Shown: in pieces, positions 20,832-32,360 of the stretch
Layout: each line of letters begins with the position of its first letter
How positions within the stretch are numbered: position 1 is the stretch's first letter
Assembly (NCBI RefSeq): GCF_000003815.2
Contig: NC_049983.1
Location: forward strand, 4,473,638-4,537,637
DNA from: Branchiostoma floridae
Lineage: Eukaryota; Chordata; Leptocardii; Amphioxiformes; Branchiostomatidae
Reading direction: 5' to 3'
DNA length: 64,000 nucleotides
Translations under genes and position numbers: made by a program
The notes under the pieces: model-generated
Told to the model about the DNA's origin: nothing
Database searches by the model: none
The model's input: the letters and a program-made list of their open reading frames with translations, nothing else

Positions 20832-21222
20832 GTAGTACCGGAGGCAGCCACTGCATCTTCTTTCTCTTCAAACACTTGAACAACCAATCACAGCAGCAGA
20901 GCAGCTCCACCTCGCCCCCCTGGCACCACGTGGCCACACGGACCAACGGTCGCGTCGCTCGCGGGAAGTGGCTCTCCCAGTGCTGCGCCACGTCCTCTTC
21001 TGACGGCGAATGGAAGTGGAAATCCGTCCAACATCGAGACACGGCGTACACGGCTTTGATAGTCCTGCCCTCTGCGGCCCAGTTGGTGCCGATATCGTCG
21101 CTACAGTTGTACGCGACCCACTCCTTGGTGAACTCCCCTACCTGTGTGGCCATCTCTGGGTCGTCTCTCTTACTCTGCTGGTACGACTGAATGGCTACGT
21201 ACACACCGTCCAACCGTCTGAC
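20788..21222 (-). CDS. TMEM168: TMEM168 terminal exon
   Basis: 145 codons including stop. Begins VRRLDGVYVAIQSYQQS and includes GEFTKEWVAYNC, GRTIKAVYAVSRCW and HWESHFPRAT, ending GHGFKLVRTKT. The first about 50 bases and the acceptor are repeated in the 21,177-22,330 array; the last codons are in the 41-bp duplication. Confidence 0.92.
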   Translation of the reverse strand, partial: VRRLDGVYVAIQSYQQSKRDDPEMATQVGEFTKEWVAYNCSDDIGTNWAAEGRTIKAVYAVSRCWTDFHFHSPSEEDVAQHWESHFPRATRPLVRVATWCQGGEVELLCCCDWLFKCLKRKKMQWLPPVLLNTGHGFKLVRTKT

Positions 21223-24200
21223 CTGTGAACACAGACAAGTAAGATACAGGCAATCAGAGATGGCAGACTTCACCCCCCGGCCTCATACTCTGCTGGTACG
21301 ACTGAATGGCTACGTACACACCGTCCAACCGTCTGACCTGGGAACACAGACAAGTAAGATACAGGCAATCAGAGATGGCAGACTTCACCCCCTGGCCTCA
21401 TACTCTGCTGGTACGACTGAATGGCTATATAAACACCATCCAACCGTCTGACCTGCGAACACAGACAAGTAAGATAGAGGCAATCAGAGATGGCAGACTT
21501 CACCCCCCAGCCCCATACTCTGCTGGTACGACTGAATGGCTACATAAACACCATCCAACCGTCTGACCTGGGAACACAGACAAGTAAGACACAGGCAATC
21601 AGAGATGGCAGACTTCACCCCCCAGCCCCATACTCTGCTGGTACGACTGAATGGCTACATAAACACCATCCAACCGTCTGACCTGCGAACACAGACAAGT
21701 AAGATACAGGCAATCAGAGATGGCAGACTTCACCCCCCAGCCCCATACTCTGCTGGTACGACTGAATGGCTACATAAACACCATCCAACTGTCGAACCTG
21801 GGAACACAGACAAGTAAGATACAGGCAATCAGAGATGGCAGACTTCACCCCCTGCCTTTCATGCTCTTCTGGTACGACTGAATGGCTATATAAACACCAT
21901 CCAACTGTGTCTTACTTCAACAAAAATCAGAGATGGCAGACTTCACCCCCTGGCCTCATAATGCTGGTACGACTGAATAGCGATGTGAACACCGTCCAAC
22001 TGTCTGACTTGCGAATACAGACAAGTAATTACAAGATAGAGGCAATCAGGGATGGCAGACTTCACCCCCCGGCCTCATACTCTGCTGGTACGACTGAATG
22101 GCTACTACTAGTACATAAACACCATCCAACTGTCTTACTTCAACAATCAGAGATGACAGACTTCACCCCCCAACACCCCCCACCCCGGCCTCATACTCTG
22201 CTGGTACAAATTTAATAATGAATAGCCATTGAAACACCGCACAACTGTCTTTCTTCACATTCAACATAGACAAGTAAAAAAATACAACTTATTACAACAA
22301 ATCAGGGATGGCAGACTTCATCCCCCTATCCAGAAGCTTAAGGCTTTGAAAGCTACACACAAGGAAAGACAGGGTAATATGGATAACCCTAGGTATGTAT
22401 ACATTGTCAATTCAAAAGATTTAGAACATGAATAAGAGCAAACAAACAAACAAACAGAAAATCACTGAGGACAATTCTGTGCATGTGAGGTAGGGATTCA
22501 CAGTAGGGCTGGTACCTCAGGTGAATTATGGAATATACCATGCTGTACTTCATTTGATTTCTTATACCCAACCAAAAACATACGTTTCAATGTGCCAGAA
22601 AATTTGGTGTCCTTGAACAGAAAAATTGCAAATACAGCAAAATTTCAACATCAAATATTTAAATCTACAATGGCACATTCAGTGCACTGGAAGTGCGTTC
22701 AAATTCTTCTGAGCATCTGAGCGACAGTAGAACCACGGTCAAAAACACCCGTATTGAATGTCATCCCAGGTAGCCCAGGAATGACATAACTTATACGATA
22801 TGTTTGTCATGGAAATGATTAGCAGTCCAAGAGTGAAACTTCATCAGGGCATCTACAATTAGACACAGACTACCTAATGCATATGAAACCCATCTGTCTT
22901 ACCTGTCGCACCCAGTGGTGACCGTTATCCGTATCCAGGATGATGATGAGACGGGAGCCGGCATCGCTGTTTGTCTCCTTCCACCAATCCAGCAGGGTGT
23001 CCAGCTTTAACGATGCCGTACCTTAGGGGAGGGGGGTGGTGAAGCAAACAGTTACTCCAGGTAACATGCATGGGTGCCAGGGTTTGAAATACACATACTT
23101 AACTAATGCAATTTGCATGTAATTTTTGAGATTTGCACGCAACAATCTTGCATGTTGAAAATGCCTGGCCTATAGTAGAAATACTGAGGCCACAGTGCCT
23201 TTGTTTGTCTGACGAGGATTGTCACCAGTCGTCAGTAGGTGTTATAAATACATTAATCAAATTTGGCTTTGCTGCAAACTTACATGCTGATTATGTGGAT
23301 ATCTTTCCAAGATTTCGAGTTCTGTCTATATTTTCATGTGCCGATTTCTGTCCGTCAAATTTTCAAAAGTGACAGAATGGCCCAGACTTGTATCCATCCT
23401 GAGCAGCAAAATTCTGCCAAAGGACGGAATGATGGATGCTGGCTAGAACATTGCNNNNNNNNNNNNNNNNNNNNNNNNNNNNNNNNNNNNNNNNNNNNNN
23501 NNNNNNNNNNNNNNNNNNNNNNNNNNNNNNNNNNNNNNNNNNNNNNNNNNNNNNTCTAAGCAAAAAAAAAAGTCTTTTGATTCCTGGGTGCCCAGGGCAA
23601 AAGTGGGTTAGCCTGGGTCAATCCGGGGAGTACAATGTAGTTCGCTCCGGCATTCATTATATACTATATACATGTACAGTCACTTCTAGCTCTGATGTTC
23701 ATTATACACTATATACAGTCGCTTCTCTGCCATCTGGGAACCTGGTCCAAAGTTTGGTCCCTACACATGAGCGAATTATGGAGTGGGTTCAAGCGATCGT
23801 TCGAACAGGCGTTCCAACACCGGACAAGCTCTCCGTCTGCTTGTGGAGGCCTGTTGTCATCAAATGAACGCTCTAGAACCTATTCCTTGCTTCACTCATT
23901 ACTTGACGTTAGCACCAAACGGTTTGAATGTGCAGGTATCCAGATCAGGGATCGAAATACTTTTTTATTGCTATACATGCAAAATTGCAAGTTGGCAAAA
24001 ATTTTACGTGCAATTTAAAATATTTACATGCAAAATACAACTAGTCTATACTGCAACGTTCTAGCCACCATCCATCATTCTGTACTTTGGTGGAATGTTG
24101 CTGCTCTGGATGGATAAGAATTTCGCCCATTCTGTCACTGTTGATGGACTAAAATTGGCACATGAAAATATAGACAGAACTGCAAATTTTGGAAAGATAT

Positions 24201-27200
24201 CCACATAATCAGCATGTTAGTTTGCAGCAAAGCCGAAGTTGATTGTTTATAACACCTACTGACGACCGGTGATGATCCCCGTCAGACAAAGGCATCGTGG
24301 CCTCAGTATTTTTACTATATGTATTTTCAACATGCAAGATTGCAAGTTCAGAAAATTTTTACATGCAAATCTCAAAAATTATGAGCAAATTGCAAGTTAA
24401 GTATGTCTATTTCGAACCCTGCAGATGGATAGCAGACGTGAACATAGGAGCGAACTAATATCCGGATGGTACCCTGGCTAAAAGTGGGTACCAGTACAGA
24501 AAATTCAGGTACATGTGTGCTTCAGATCCAGCGATTTGCGTCCAGTAGACACAGGGTCAATATTTTACAATTTGGTTTCGCATGTGATTTTTTTTTTCTG
24601 GTGAAAATCATTCTTTGTTCATATGCATCAGTGCAAGTTGAACCAAAAACGTATTCCAGAGCCAATCCACCTTGACACTATATTCTGTATCAAAAATAAG
24701 ATCTACATATTGTATGCACCATTCCTTCCCTCAATGATAGTGCTTATGTGGAAATAAGCCACACATTGAGCCACCACGCCACACCAAAACCGTTTAACGA
24801 CCCAACATAATAATGTTGCACAGTCCGACCAACCTGGTGTGGTATCGCCCGCGGCCTTAAGACCTGGTAGTGAGGAGGGAGGGAGTAAGGATATATACAG
24901 GTACTAGTACATTTGTATTGTACAAAACTGGAACAATCAACATCACCCAGAGTCAAAAGGGCACCACCCCTGAGGTGTGGCCAAAAAAAATCTCACAGTT
25001 TACGGTCTCATTCATGAGTTTCCTTTGCACTGTAATTATATAATTCCTCCAATCAGTAAACACAGGGTTTTATTACGTGGGCCTTTTTAGATCAGTTGGG
25101 CTGGCTAAAATGGAATTTCCCACGGTCCCACCACTGTAAACACGCTTTCATGCAGCTGTTTACTTTCGGTACTAGCTCTTTCAGGTGCACTGCCCACTTC
25201 CAAAAAGTGTGTGTGAAAATATGATTCCTAGTGGACTTTAAAAATTTTTTGAAACTTTATACTTTACAGTTTGAAAAGAAGCTGACATATTATGGAAGTA
25301 AGTATCATAGATATCATTACATTCTACATTGATACATACACAACAGCACGGTACAGGAGAATACAAAACAGTACAGGACATTCAACAAGCCAACACAAAA
25401 AAGGCTCACCCAATTTTTCGACATATCAGACAACTCAAGTTATTGTCAATGCAAGGACTATAACAAATCTACCCTGAACTGAGACGGTGGGCGCCATACA
25501 ATAGCAGGGCTCAAAATACTTTTTTCTGCATACCTGCACTGGTGCAGGTAACACTGAAAATTACCTGCACCAGACAAATTTTACCTGCACCACTATGAAT
25601 TTAGGAAGTATGGATCATACTAAAATTGTTCAGGAACTATAGCTATTTTTTCTGTTATACTTTATAAGTGGTAACAGTCAATGCAGCTAATAACAATCCA
25701 GATACACCTACATCATACTATTCATAGGACATTTATGTATAAAACCCAGTACATGGACCAGTGCAGGTTAGGTGCAGGTAGACACCAGAAATACCTGCAC
25801 AGCTCCAATTTTACCTGCACTAACCTGCATATACCCAGTACATGGACCAGTGCAGGTTAGGTGCAGGTAGACATCAGAAATACCTGCACAGCTCCAATTT
25901 TACCTGCACTAAGGTGCATATGCAGGTGGTATTTCGAGCCCTGAATAGACTTTCTGCAAATTACAATCCACTGCTCACAGAGTCACATGTTCTATCCACA
26001 CACATGTAATGTGATGTTACAGAAGCAGTGGATTGTTCATTCCTTGACAAAGTCTGGTCTTCTAATGTCAAACATTGGAAACGTTCAAATTTTTGTGTTG
26101 GAAATTAAAGCTTAACTTTGATCCTGAATGACAATTCTACTTAGTCTAACACAAATGCATTCTCCATCCAATGGCGAAACTGCCTGTCTGGATGTACCCT
26201 GCTACAATGTATCTCACCGTCACTCTTTGTTCTTGTGGGCATCGCCACTAACCAGCTGTCAGCCAATCACAGAATAGGCCTTTCAGTTTTCAAAAGGGAT
26301 TTTGCATATACATGTATAAGAGTAAGCTCATTAATATTTATAAGCAGGGTGGTCAGGAACTAAGGGAGACGGTTGAGAAAACGGGGTACATCCAGACAGG
26401 CGGTTTCACTGTTGGATGTCCCTGCATAGGAGGATGATACAAATGAAGTTTGAAGTGAACATGAGTTATAGTGTACATACCTGACAGTGCCAGGTCCCCA
26501 CCAGGATGCATGTGTCCGCTGTAGTACACCACGTACGAGTCGAAGCGGGGCCCGTCGGGGGTGTGGCGCTCAAACAGGGCCTTGAGTTTGGATTCCACGG
26601 ACTCGAGCGTGAGGCCGCTGGTGGAGTAGTCGCAGCCGAACGTCTCCACGAGATGGTGCGTGAAGAAGCGCTGCATGCTGTTCAGGATGTCTGTGGACTG
26701 GCTCATGTAGTCCTGCAGGGCACTGGTGGGGAGCAGCAGCACATCACCCTCAGGGCTGCAGGAATAATACAGGGTAGGGTGAGATTGTACTGGAGGGGAG
26801 CAGCAGCACATCACCCTCAGGGCTGCAGGGATAATACAGGGTAGGGTGAGATTGTACTGGAGGGGAGCAGCAGCACATCACCCTCAGGGCTGCAGGGATA
26901 ATACAGGGTAGGGTGAGATTGTACTGGAGGGGAGCAGCAGCACATCACCCTCAGGGCTGCAGGAATAATACAGGGTAGGGTGAGTGAGATTGTACTGGAG
27001 GGGAGGAGCAGCACATCACCCTCATGGCTGCAGGGATAATACAGGGTAGGGTGAGTGAGATTGTACTGGAGGGGAGGAGCACCACCTCACCCTCAGGGCT
27101 GCAGGAATAATACAGGGTAGGGTGAGATTGTACTGGAGGGGAGCAGCAGCACATCACCCTCAGGGCTGCAAGAATAATGCAGAGCCGGGTGAGATTGTAC

Positions 27201-30200
27201 TAGAGGGGAGCAGCACCACATCACCCTCAGGGCTGCAGGAATAATACAGGGTAGGGTGAGATTGTACTGGAGGGGAGCAGCAGCACATCACCCTCAGGGC
27301 TGCAGGAATAATACAGGGTAGGGTGAGATTGTACTGGAGGGGAGCAGCAGCACATCACCCTCAGGGCTGCAGGAATAATACAGGGTAGGGTGAGATTGTA
27401 CTGGAGGGGAGGAGCAGCACATCACCCTCAGGGCTGCAGGGATAATACAGGGTAGGGTGAGATTGTACTGGAGGGGAGGAGCAGCACATCACCCTCAGGG
27501 CTGCAGGGATAGTATTAATACAATAGTAAGGATGTCTATAGACTGGCTCATGTAGTCCTGCAGGGCACTGGTGGGGAGGAGCAGCACTTCACCCTCAGGG
27601 CTGCAGGGATAATACAGGGTAGGGTGAGATTGTACTGGAGGGGAGCAGCAGCACATCACCCTCAGGGCTGCAGGGATAATACATCACAAAACTAAGAATC
27701 AGTTGTCACAAATTACGAATCGAATCAGGAAGACATAACCACACTCCTCTAGAGCAAAGAATATGCCAATTTTGTAGTTTAGGCAAAGTAGAAGATGAAG
27801 TACATTTTACTATGGATTGTCCTTTGTATGATAGCGATAGGAGCATTTTATGACTACTAATGTGTTAAGTAAATATCCCCACTTTAGGTACTTGAATAGT
27901 AAAGAGAAATTGATATTCCTGACAGCTTTTGATAAACCAACTCTAACCAACCATACAGCTAGCTACATTTATACAATTACCAAGAAGCGAGAGGAAGTCG
28001 AATGTCCTACAATAAATTAGATGCATATCTGCATATATAGATATATATAGATGTGTATGATTGTTTCCATTGTTACAAATATGTGTTTCTTACCATGTGA
28101 CCTGTACTTAGCCCAGTGGGGCAAAAATGTGCAATAAAGGTCTTCATTTAAAAAATATAAAAAATACAGGGTAGGGTTAGATTGCTTAATCTAACTAGAA
28201 AGGCAACATTTTTGAAAAAATGCAGGATGTGGGCGAAGGGAAAAGAAAGGAAAAATCGCAAGAAAAGAAACAACTAGAATGACAACATTTTCGCGAAAAT
28301 GCAGCAAGTCTTTCCCGTGGCCTTTTTTTGAAGTTTAAGTCAAACTACCTTACACACAATAGTAATTGCCATTAGGTGCCCCGTATTCTCGGTTCACCCC
28401 TATTCTCGGCCTTTACCTGACGTCACGGGTTGTGCTGTGTAGCAATTATAAAGCTGAAATTCATGATCAGGTTCAGGTCCGGTACCGTAGCCTCCATTCC
28501 AAATTTGACTTAACGCCGCAGGCGACAGACATCGACGATACAGTATTTGGCTGCCGCGGCCGGTATGGTCCGAGGCGTTGACGAGCCCCCCTCCCCACAT
28601 GGACCGTCCGACCGTTTAAACGCCGTCTTTTGAGGGCAATTAAAAAATAAATAAAAAGGCGTGTAAACTGAACGATGCTCTGTTTGCAAGATAAAATTGT
28701 TGTAAATATCAAAAAAGAAAAAAAAAAAGGACAACTAAAAGAAAGTTGTTCCCGCCCGGAATCGAACCAGGGTTGACCTAGCGAAAAAAACGCAATCGTG
28801 GCTGGTGCTTTAGCCATTCGGCCAAGCTTACCGTAACGTTATTGCCGGCATTTTAACAGGTAACATGTATACAAATGCAATGCGTAGCTTGAACACGTCC
28901 GTTCACTGTTTAATTTGCAAGATTCCAAGGTCCCATTTTCTGAAGATAATGTTTTTCTGTGCAAATTTATCAATCTTGTTCATTCCGTGGCGGGCAACTT
29001 CTTCCTTGAGCGCCTGTTTGGTCGAATGCATGGCCGATTTACTGCCGCGTCTCAGCTGCTATTATAAAACTGGATGCCGAATGACATTTTGTGTTCTCTG
29101 CGTTGATAGGTCCAGCTCTGACGTACACCCGAGACAGTCTGAATTTAGGCCAATCAAAAAGCTGGGAACGCGGAGTATTTGCTAACAGCTTCCATTTTTC
29201 TGAGTTTTGATTGGCTATTATCAAAATGGATGCCGATTGTGTCCTGCGCGTTGATAGGTTCACCTCTGACGTACAACCGAGAAAGTGCGACTTTAGGCCA
29301 ATCAAAAAGCTTGAAACATGGAGTACATGGAGGCTTCCATTTGTTTCTGATTTCCGGTGAAATACTTGTAAGAAAACTATATGTGTGGCTTCGCCCACAT
29401 AATTACATGGTACATGGGGAGCTTACTCAGCTTAGTAGTAGAAAAGTCTGATTTAGTGATTACTGAATACTATTTCTAAGTTCATGTATTTTGCATTCAA
29501 ATTGTACATTTTTGTTCTGTTTTCTCCTTTGTCGTTTAGTTCCTTTTGCATATAGTGGCAGTCTGACTGACTGACTGACAGTATTAGTGGTAGAATACTT
29601 TTTGGTGTGCACCAAACTACTTGTTAGTAGTGGGTACTAAAGTGATATGGCAAACATATATTATATACTCAAATTATCATCTATCAATTGGAAAATAACA
29701 CCCCTTCTGAAGTTTAGGGTACCTTTGAGATCCAGGAAAGTTGCCTTTCTTTACTTCATTACATGTAGACTTGTGTACTAGTACTAGTAGTAGATTACAT
29801 ACAATGTATGTATGTCTTGTAATTGCTTGCTAGGATGCACATGCGGTTTAAGCATAACTCATCAAGAACCTAGAACCTATTACAATTATCAAAAGCAAGA
29901 AGTTAATTATAAATTGTAGTAAACTAGTACCAATAACTTATCATAAATTCATATTTCTAGACATCTCACCTGTATGAGTTGGATGGCGCCACCATGGCGT
30001 ATCCGATACACGTGCCCCCGACACTCCTCCCCAGGTCGTGCAGGAGGCCGTGTATTGTGATCTCTACGGGCAGAACAATGAACAGGAAGGCGAAAAACAT
30101 GGTGTTTGTCGCCTGCCACGACACCGCGGCGAGCATCCACGTACTGAATATCGTACACAGCGCCAGTCTCTCCGATATCTGGCTGAAGTGTCGCACTCCC

Positions 30201-31237
30201 TTCGAGGCCATGATACGCGTCATGTTCTTGGTATCTTCTCCGTACGCTTTGTACACCAGTACGCATTCGTTCAACTTGCGCGAGAAAACCCAGCAAGTCA
30301 CGATGAAGACGATGTGGAAGCAGATCCAGAGGATTCCAAAAATGACGAATCCGGGAATGACGAAAAATAACTCTTGGAAGTGCCGGACAATCATGCCAGA
30401 GAAAACCATGAACGTGATGTCTACTACCACAGTGACTAGGATCACTAATCGTTTAACGTGTTTACTTTGGAATATATACCACTGCCATCTCTCCACAGTC
30501 GTAAGGTTGGAGAAATAGATGTCTAGCAGCGGTGCTATGCAGAGGCGACCAGCGAAACACGACGCCGCGTACGGATTGATGGTCTTTTTGAGCGTGGGAA
30601 AGAAAATTGCTATCGACAGTGCTAGGAAGACGGTGAAGTTCGGGACGGCAAGAAGCGCCTTTTTCCGCATGGCGATAAGCCCCAGGGCAAATGCGACCGA
30701 AAGGAAACACACATCCGCCCACTTCTGTCCGAGTAAAATCGTGGCCGTGGCAAACCCGGCTGTTTCCATCAGCTCACTGTTGGTGAGCAGATTGGAGGTG
30801 TATTTGATGTAGTTACAAGTTCTTTCCACCATCGCCCAGAACAACGACAGTCCGACGCTAGTCATCAGCAAAATGTTCATCACTTCCTCTTTCTCGTCGT
30901 AGCGAAAGCTCTCGTTTTCCGTGAACGCCATCATTCCCAACAAGCAGCCGAACCAGAGGTGGGCCAGGCTCTCGCTGAAGTACTCCATACTGAAGTAGTA
31001 GTGTAGGGCCATGGCGATAGCAAACACGAATAGTCCGCCCAACGCCACCACGAGCACGAACACTTCCTCCGTGGCCTCCCATCGCGTGTAGAGTCCGAGT
31101 GAGATGGCGACCAGCAGGACCAGACTGGGCAGGAAGCCCAGGTAACGAATGCTGAAGTGCATCTTTCGAATCTCCTTCATTTTGATCATCAGCGTGGCAC
31201 TGGCATGGCTAAAGAAGTATCGTACTGATCGATTCAT
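20788..31237 (-). CDS. TMEM168: TMEM168 orthologue, four coding exons
   Basis: Coding exons (minus): 31237-29970, 26755-26481, 23021-22903, 21222-20788; total 2,097 bp, 698 residues, close to the vertebrate length of about 697. Phases agree (2, 1, 0). Exon 1 encodes a series of hydrophobic membrane segments (for example LPSLVLLVAISLGLY and FVIPGFVIFGILWICFHIVF); exons 2-4 encode a mostly soluble C-terminal half with the conserved ETFGCDYSTSGL, YVVYYSGHMHPGG and SRLIIILDTDNG motifs. TMEM168 is a multipass membrane protein reported at the nuclear envelope; its biochemical role is poorly known. Identity rests on recalled alignment across the whole length. The introns are unusually repeat-loaded, and both exon 2 and exon 4 acceptors sit inside tandem arrays. 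Confidence 0.93.
21177..22330. repeat. 115-bp array containing the TMEM168 exon 4 acceptor
   Basis: About ten copies; spacing is exactly 115 bp for the first six. On the minus strand each unit holds CTTGTCTGTGTTC(A/C/G)CAG, then GTCAGACGGTTGGA and about 48 exonic bases, then intron-like sequence. The copy nearest the gene is the true exon 4 start; the others are upstream decoys. Distal copies are diverged or shortened. Plus-strand open frames are artefacts. Confidence 0.92.
22560..22795. mobile_element. Old relative of the TATGTCATACC MITE
   Basis: CCAGAAAATTTGGTGTCC, TTGCAAATACAGCAA and the end AGGAATGACATAA parallel the 11,064-11,335 element in order. Diverged; ends are not perfect. Confidence 0.45.
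22903..23021 (-). CDS. TMEM168: TMEM168 coding exon 3
   Basis: Acceptor CCCTCCCCTAAG; encodes TASLKLDTLLDWWKETNSDA and SRLIIILDTDNGHHWVRQ; donor CAG|GTAAGA, phase 0. The D-T-L-x-x-W-W and L-I-I-I-L-D motifs are conserved in the family. Confidence 0.92.
23088..24421. mobile_element. Long-arm foldback element, GGGTTCGAAATA ends
   Basis: CAGGGTTTGAAATACACATA at the left is inverted at the right (TATTTCGAACCCTG). The arms match over about 350 bp: the left arm (to about 23,450) and right arm (24,060-24,421) share inverted GCCTCAGTATT, GACGACCGGTGA/TCACCAGTCGTC and GGATATCTTTCC. A 100-N gap (23,455-23,554) falls inside. TMEM168 intron 2. Confidence 0.7.
25505..25943. mobile_element. MITE with CAGGGCTCAAAATAC ends
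   Basis: Left CAGGGCTCAAAATAC and right GTATTTCGAGCCCTG are inverted. The interior has many TACCTGCACC/GGTGCAGGTA units and a direct duplication of about 90 bp (CCAGTACATGGACCAGTGCA twice, at 25,747 and 25,835). Same family as 42,583-45,508 and 46,703-48,352. Confidence 0.75.
26165..26425. mobile_element. MITE, GGGACATCCAACGGCGAAAC family, copy 1
   Basis: Left CATCCAATGGCGAAACTGCC and right GGCGGTTTCACTGTTGGATG are inverted. The interior includes GGTCAGGAACTAAGGGAGAC. Ends 56 bp from TMEM168 exon 2. Other copies: 37,029-37,250 and 54,222-54,355. Confidence 0.75.
26481..26755 (-). CDS. TMEM168: TMEM168 coding exon 2
   Basis: Acceptor TATTATTCCTGCAG, then SPEGDVLLLPTSALQDYMSQ and onward to GGDLALS; donor CAG|GTATGT, phase 1. 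Contains FGCDYSTSGL and VVYYSGHMHPGG. The first about 30 bases plus the acceptor are the repeat unit of the array at 26,725-27,685. Confidence 0.92.
26725..27685. repeat. 67-bp array containing the TMEM168 exon 2 acceptor
   Basis: Fourteen copies (acceptor positions near 26754, 26821, 26888, 26955, 27026, 27097, 27164, 27231, 27298, 27365, 27432, 27499, 27599, 27666); spacing 67 bp, twice 71, once 100. On the minus strand each has TGTATTATTCCTGCAG followed by CCCTGAGGGTGATGTGCTGC. The copy near 27,540-27,599 keeps about 75 exonic bases, more than the rest. Open frames across it are artefacts. Confidence 0.95.
27684..28165 (+). pseudogene. 5'-truncated LINE 3' end
   Basis: The frame from about 27,688 reads LRISCHKLRIESGRHNHTPL then RICQFC...VEDEVHF, the zinc-finger-like C-terminus of a LINE ORF2, followed by a stop, a 3' UTR with GTGCAATAAAGG and an A-rich end. 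Only the last about 480 bp remain. It directly abuts the 67-bp array. Confidence 0.75.
28743..28830 (-). pseudogene. tRNA-like sequence (pseudogene or SINE head)
   Basis: Minus strand shows TTGGCCGAATGGCTAAAGC (A box), a possible long variable arm, and CCTGGTTCGATTCCGGG (B box and T stem, well paired). The 7-bp acceptor stem does not pair and the anticodon stem is poor, so a working tRNA-Ser/Leu is unlikely. Confidence 0.45.
29045..29340. repeat. Two tandem copies of a repeat of roughly 170 bp
   Basis: TGGATGCCGA, GCGTTGATAGGT, TCTGACGTACA and TTTAGGCCAATCAAAAAGCT recur in the same order at about 29,070-29,165 and 29,228-29,313. TMEM168 intron 1. No coding signal. Confidence 0.7.
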
Positions 31238-31302
31238 AGAGACGCCATTGTTCAGCTTCTACTGTCGTAACGTCATATTTGTGGATGATGCAAACTGTGG
31301 TC
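29970..31302 (-). CDS. TMEM168: TMEM168 exon with start codon
   Basis: The acceptor CTCTGTTCTAG places the exon start at 31,302. The ATG at 31,237 gives MNRSVRYFFSHASATLM, which matches the N-terminus expected for the family. A 5-codon upstream ORF (ATGGCGTCTCTATGA) overlaps it by ATGA. The exon ends at TACAG|GTGAGA, phase 2. Contains essentially all membrane segments. Confidence 0.92.
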
Positions 31303-32301
31303 CTAGAACAGAGAAAAATTTATTGCAGGACAATTGTAACAGGAGCAGTTGATCATGAACTAATAATTAATATCTAACAATTACAATCAATGACGACAGT
31401 AAAGACACCATATTTATGCATACTAGTAATAATCTAAACATTATGCTGACAATGCTGGAATGTATAACTAGAATTCGAAGTTAGTAGAACATAATTTGTC
31501 TCCTTTTTGCATAGAGTTCAAGGTATATGAGCAGGGCATTACATGTTAATGGTTGAATATCTCTATTTTGTATGTGGTGATAATGCATCAGTTTTACATG
31601 CATATGCAATTGACTGTAAAAATTTTTGTCAGTCATCATAAGTTGGACAAATCATTGTGAAGAGGAATATCATGATGGCATGTGATTTTATACTAAATTA
31701 TAGTGTGATTGTTTAAAGATGTGTTTTGATGTTGTTATAATGTTGTGATGTGTTTGTTATTGTTAAACGTTACGTAACTTTCCCCGAGGTTACCTGGAAA
31801 AATAGGTTACTGACCAGGATTGTAAATATTAATGTTCTGCTTGGAGTTGTTGATCATAACTTTCTTATAGTGATGTCCCAACGTGAAAATATCTGCCCTA
31901 TAATTTCTAAACTCCACAAATTGTTGCCCTCTGCACTAGCCTCCTTAGCTTCCCTATATACTAGTAGTCTTCCAAACCTTAAAGAAAAAACGTCTGTTGC
32001 TTGAGTGAAAATATCATGTCAAAGTCACATACAATGTTAATGTTAAATTTATCATTAGGTTTAAACAAGGAGGTTGAACCTAAGAAATAACCTCCTTTAC
32101 TTCAAACAAGTCGTCCTTAGTTAAAACAAGGAGGTTAAAAGAGACCTCTGCTCTGGCCTTGGTTAAAACACAATTCCGAAAACTAATTGATAATCACTTA
32201 CACATAACTTTTCAACAAGAATAATACAAGCCGTAACAGCTATAGAACACCAAAATGTGGAGTGGTAGCAAATAAAGAATTCCAACGTCCTATAAACATA
32301 C
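31303..32301. other. Presumed TMEM168 5' intron
   Basis: About 1 kb between the likely 5' exon and the start-codon exon. Contains ACAAGGAGGTT repeats around 32,060-32,140 in both orientations. No exon seen. Confidence 0.5.
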
Positions 32302-32358
32302 CAGATTTCTTCTGAACTCTACTCTTGTTTTTCTCACCAAAAACGCCAGAGTCCGCCA
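32302..32358 (-). promoter_or_regulatory. TMEM168: Likely TMEM168 5' exon and promoter edge
   Basis: On the minus strand CCAACATGGCGGACTCTGGC is a YY1-like promoter/start motif, followed by possible donors TTTTTG|GTGAGA and AATCTG|GTATGT. Spliced to 31,302, this ATG opens a frame that meets TAG 24 bases before the main ATG in the same frame, so it would be an upstream ORF, not an N-terminal extension. Confidence 0.5.
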
Positions 32359-32360
32359 TG

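Noticed and set aside
21191-22215. Overlapping plus-strand frames with repeated ADFTP...HTLLVRLNGY
   Set aside because: Antisense translation of the 115-bp array that contains TMEM168 exon 4 start; the coding strand is minus.
28366-28600. Gene starting near the CRE motif at 28,418
   Set aside because: Short frames on both strands without splice context; located in TMEM168 intron 1.
28743-28830. Functional tRNA-Ser or tRNA-Leu
   Set aside because: A and B boxes are good but the acceptor stem does not pair and the anticodon stem is broken; kept only as tRNA-like.
29979-30518. Plus-strand 179-codon frame opposite TMEM168
   Set aside because: Shadow of the conserved minus-strand exon; no homology.
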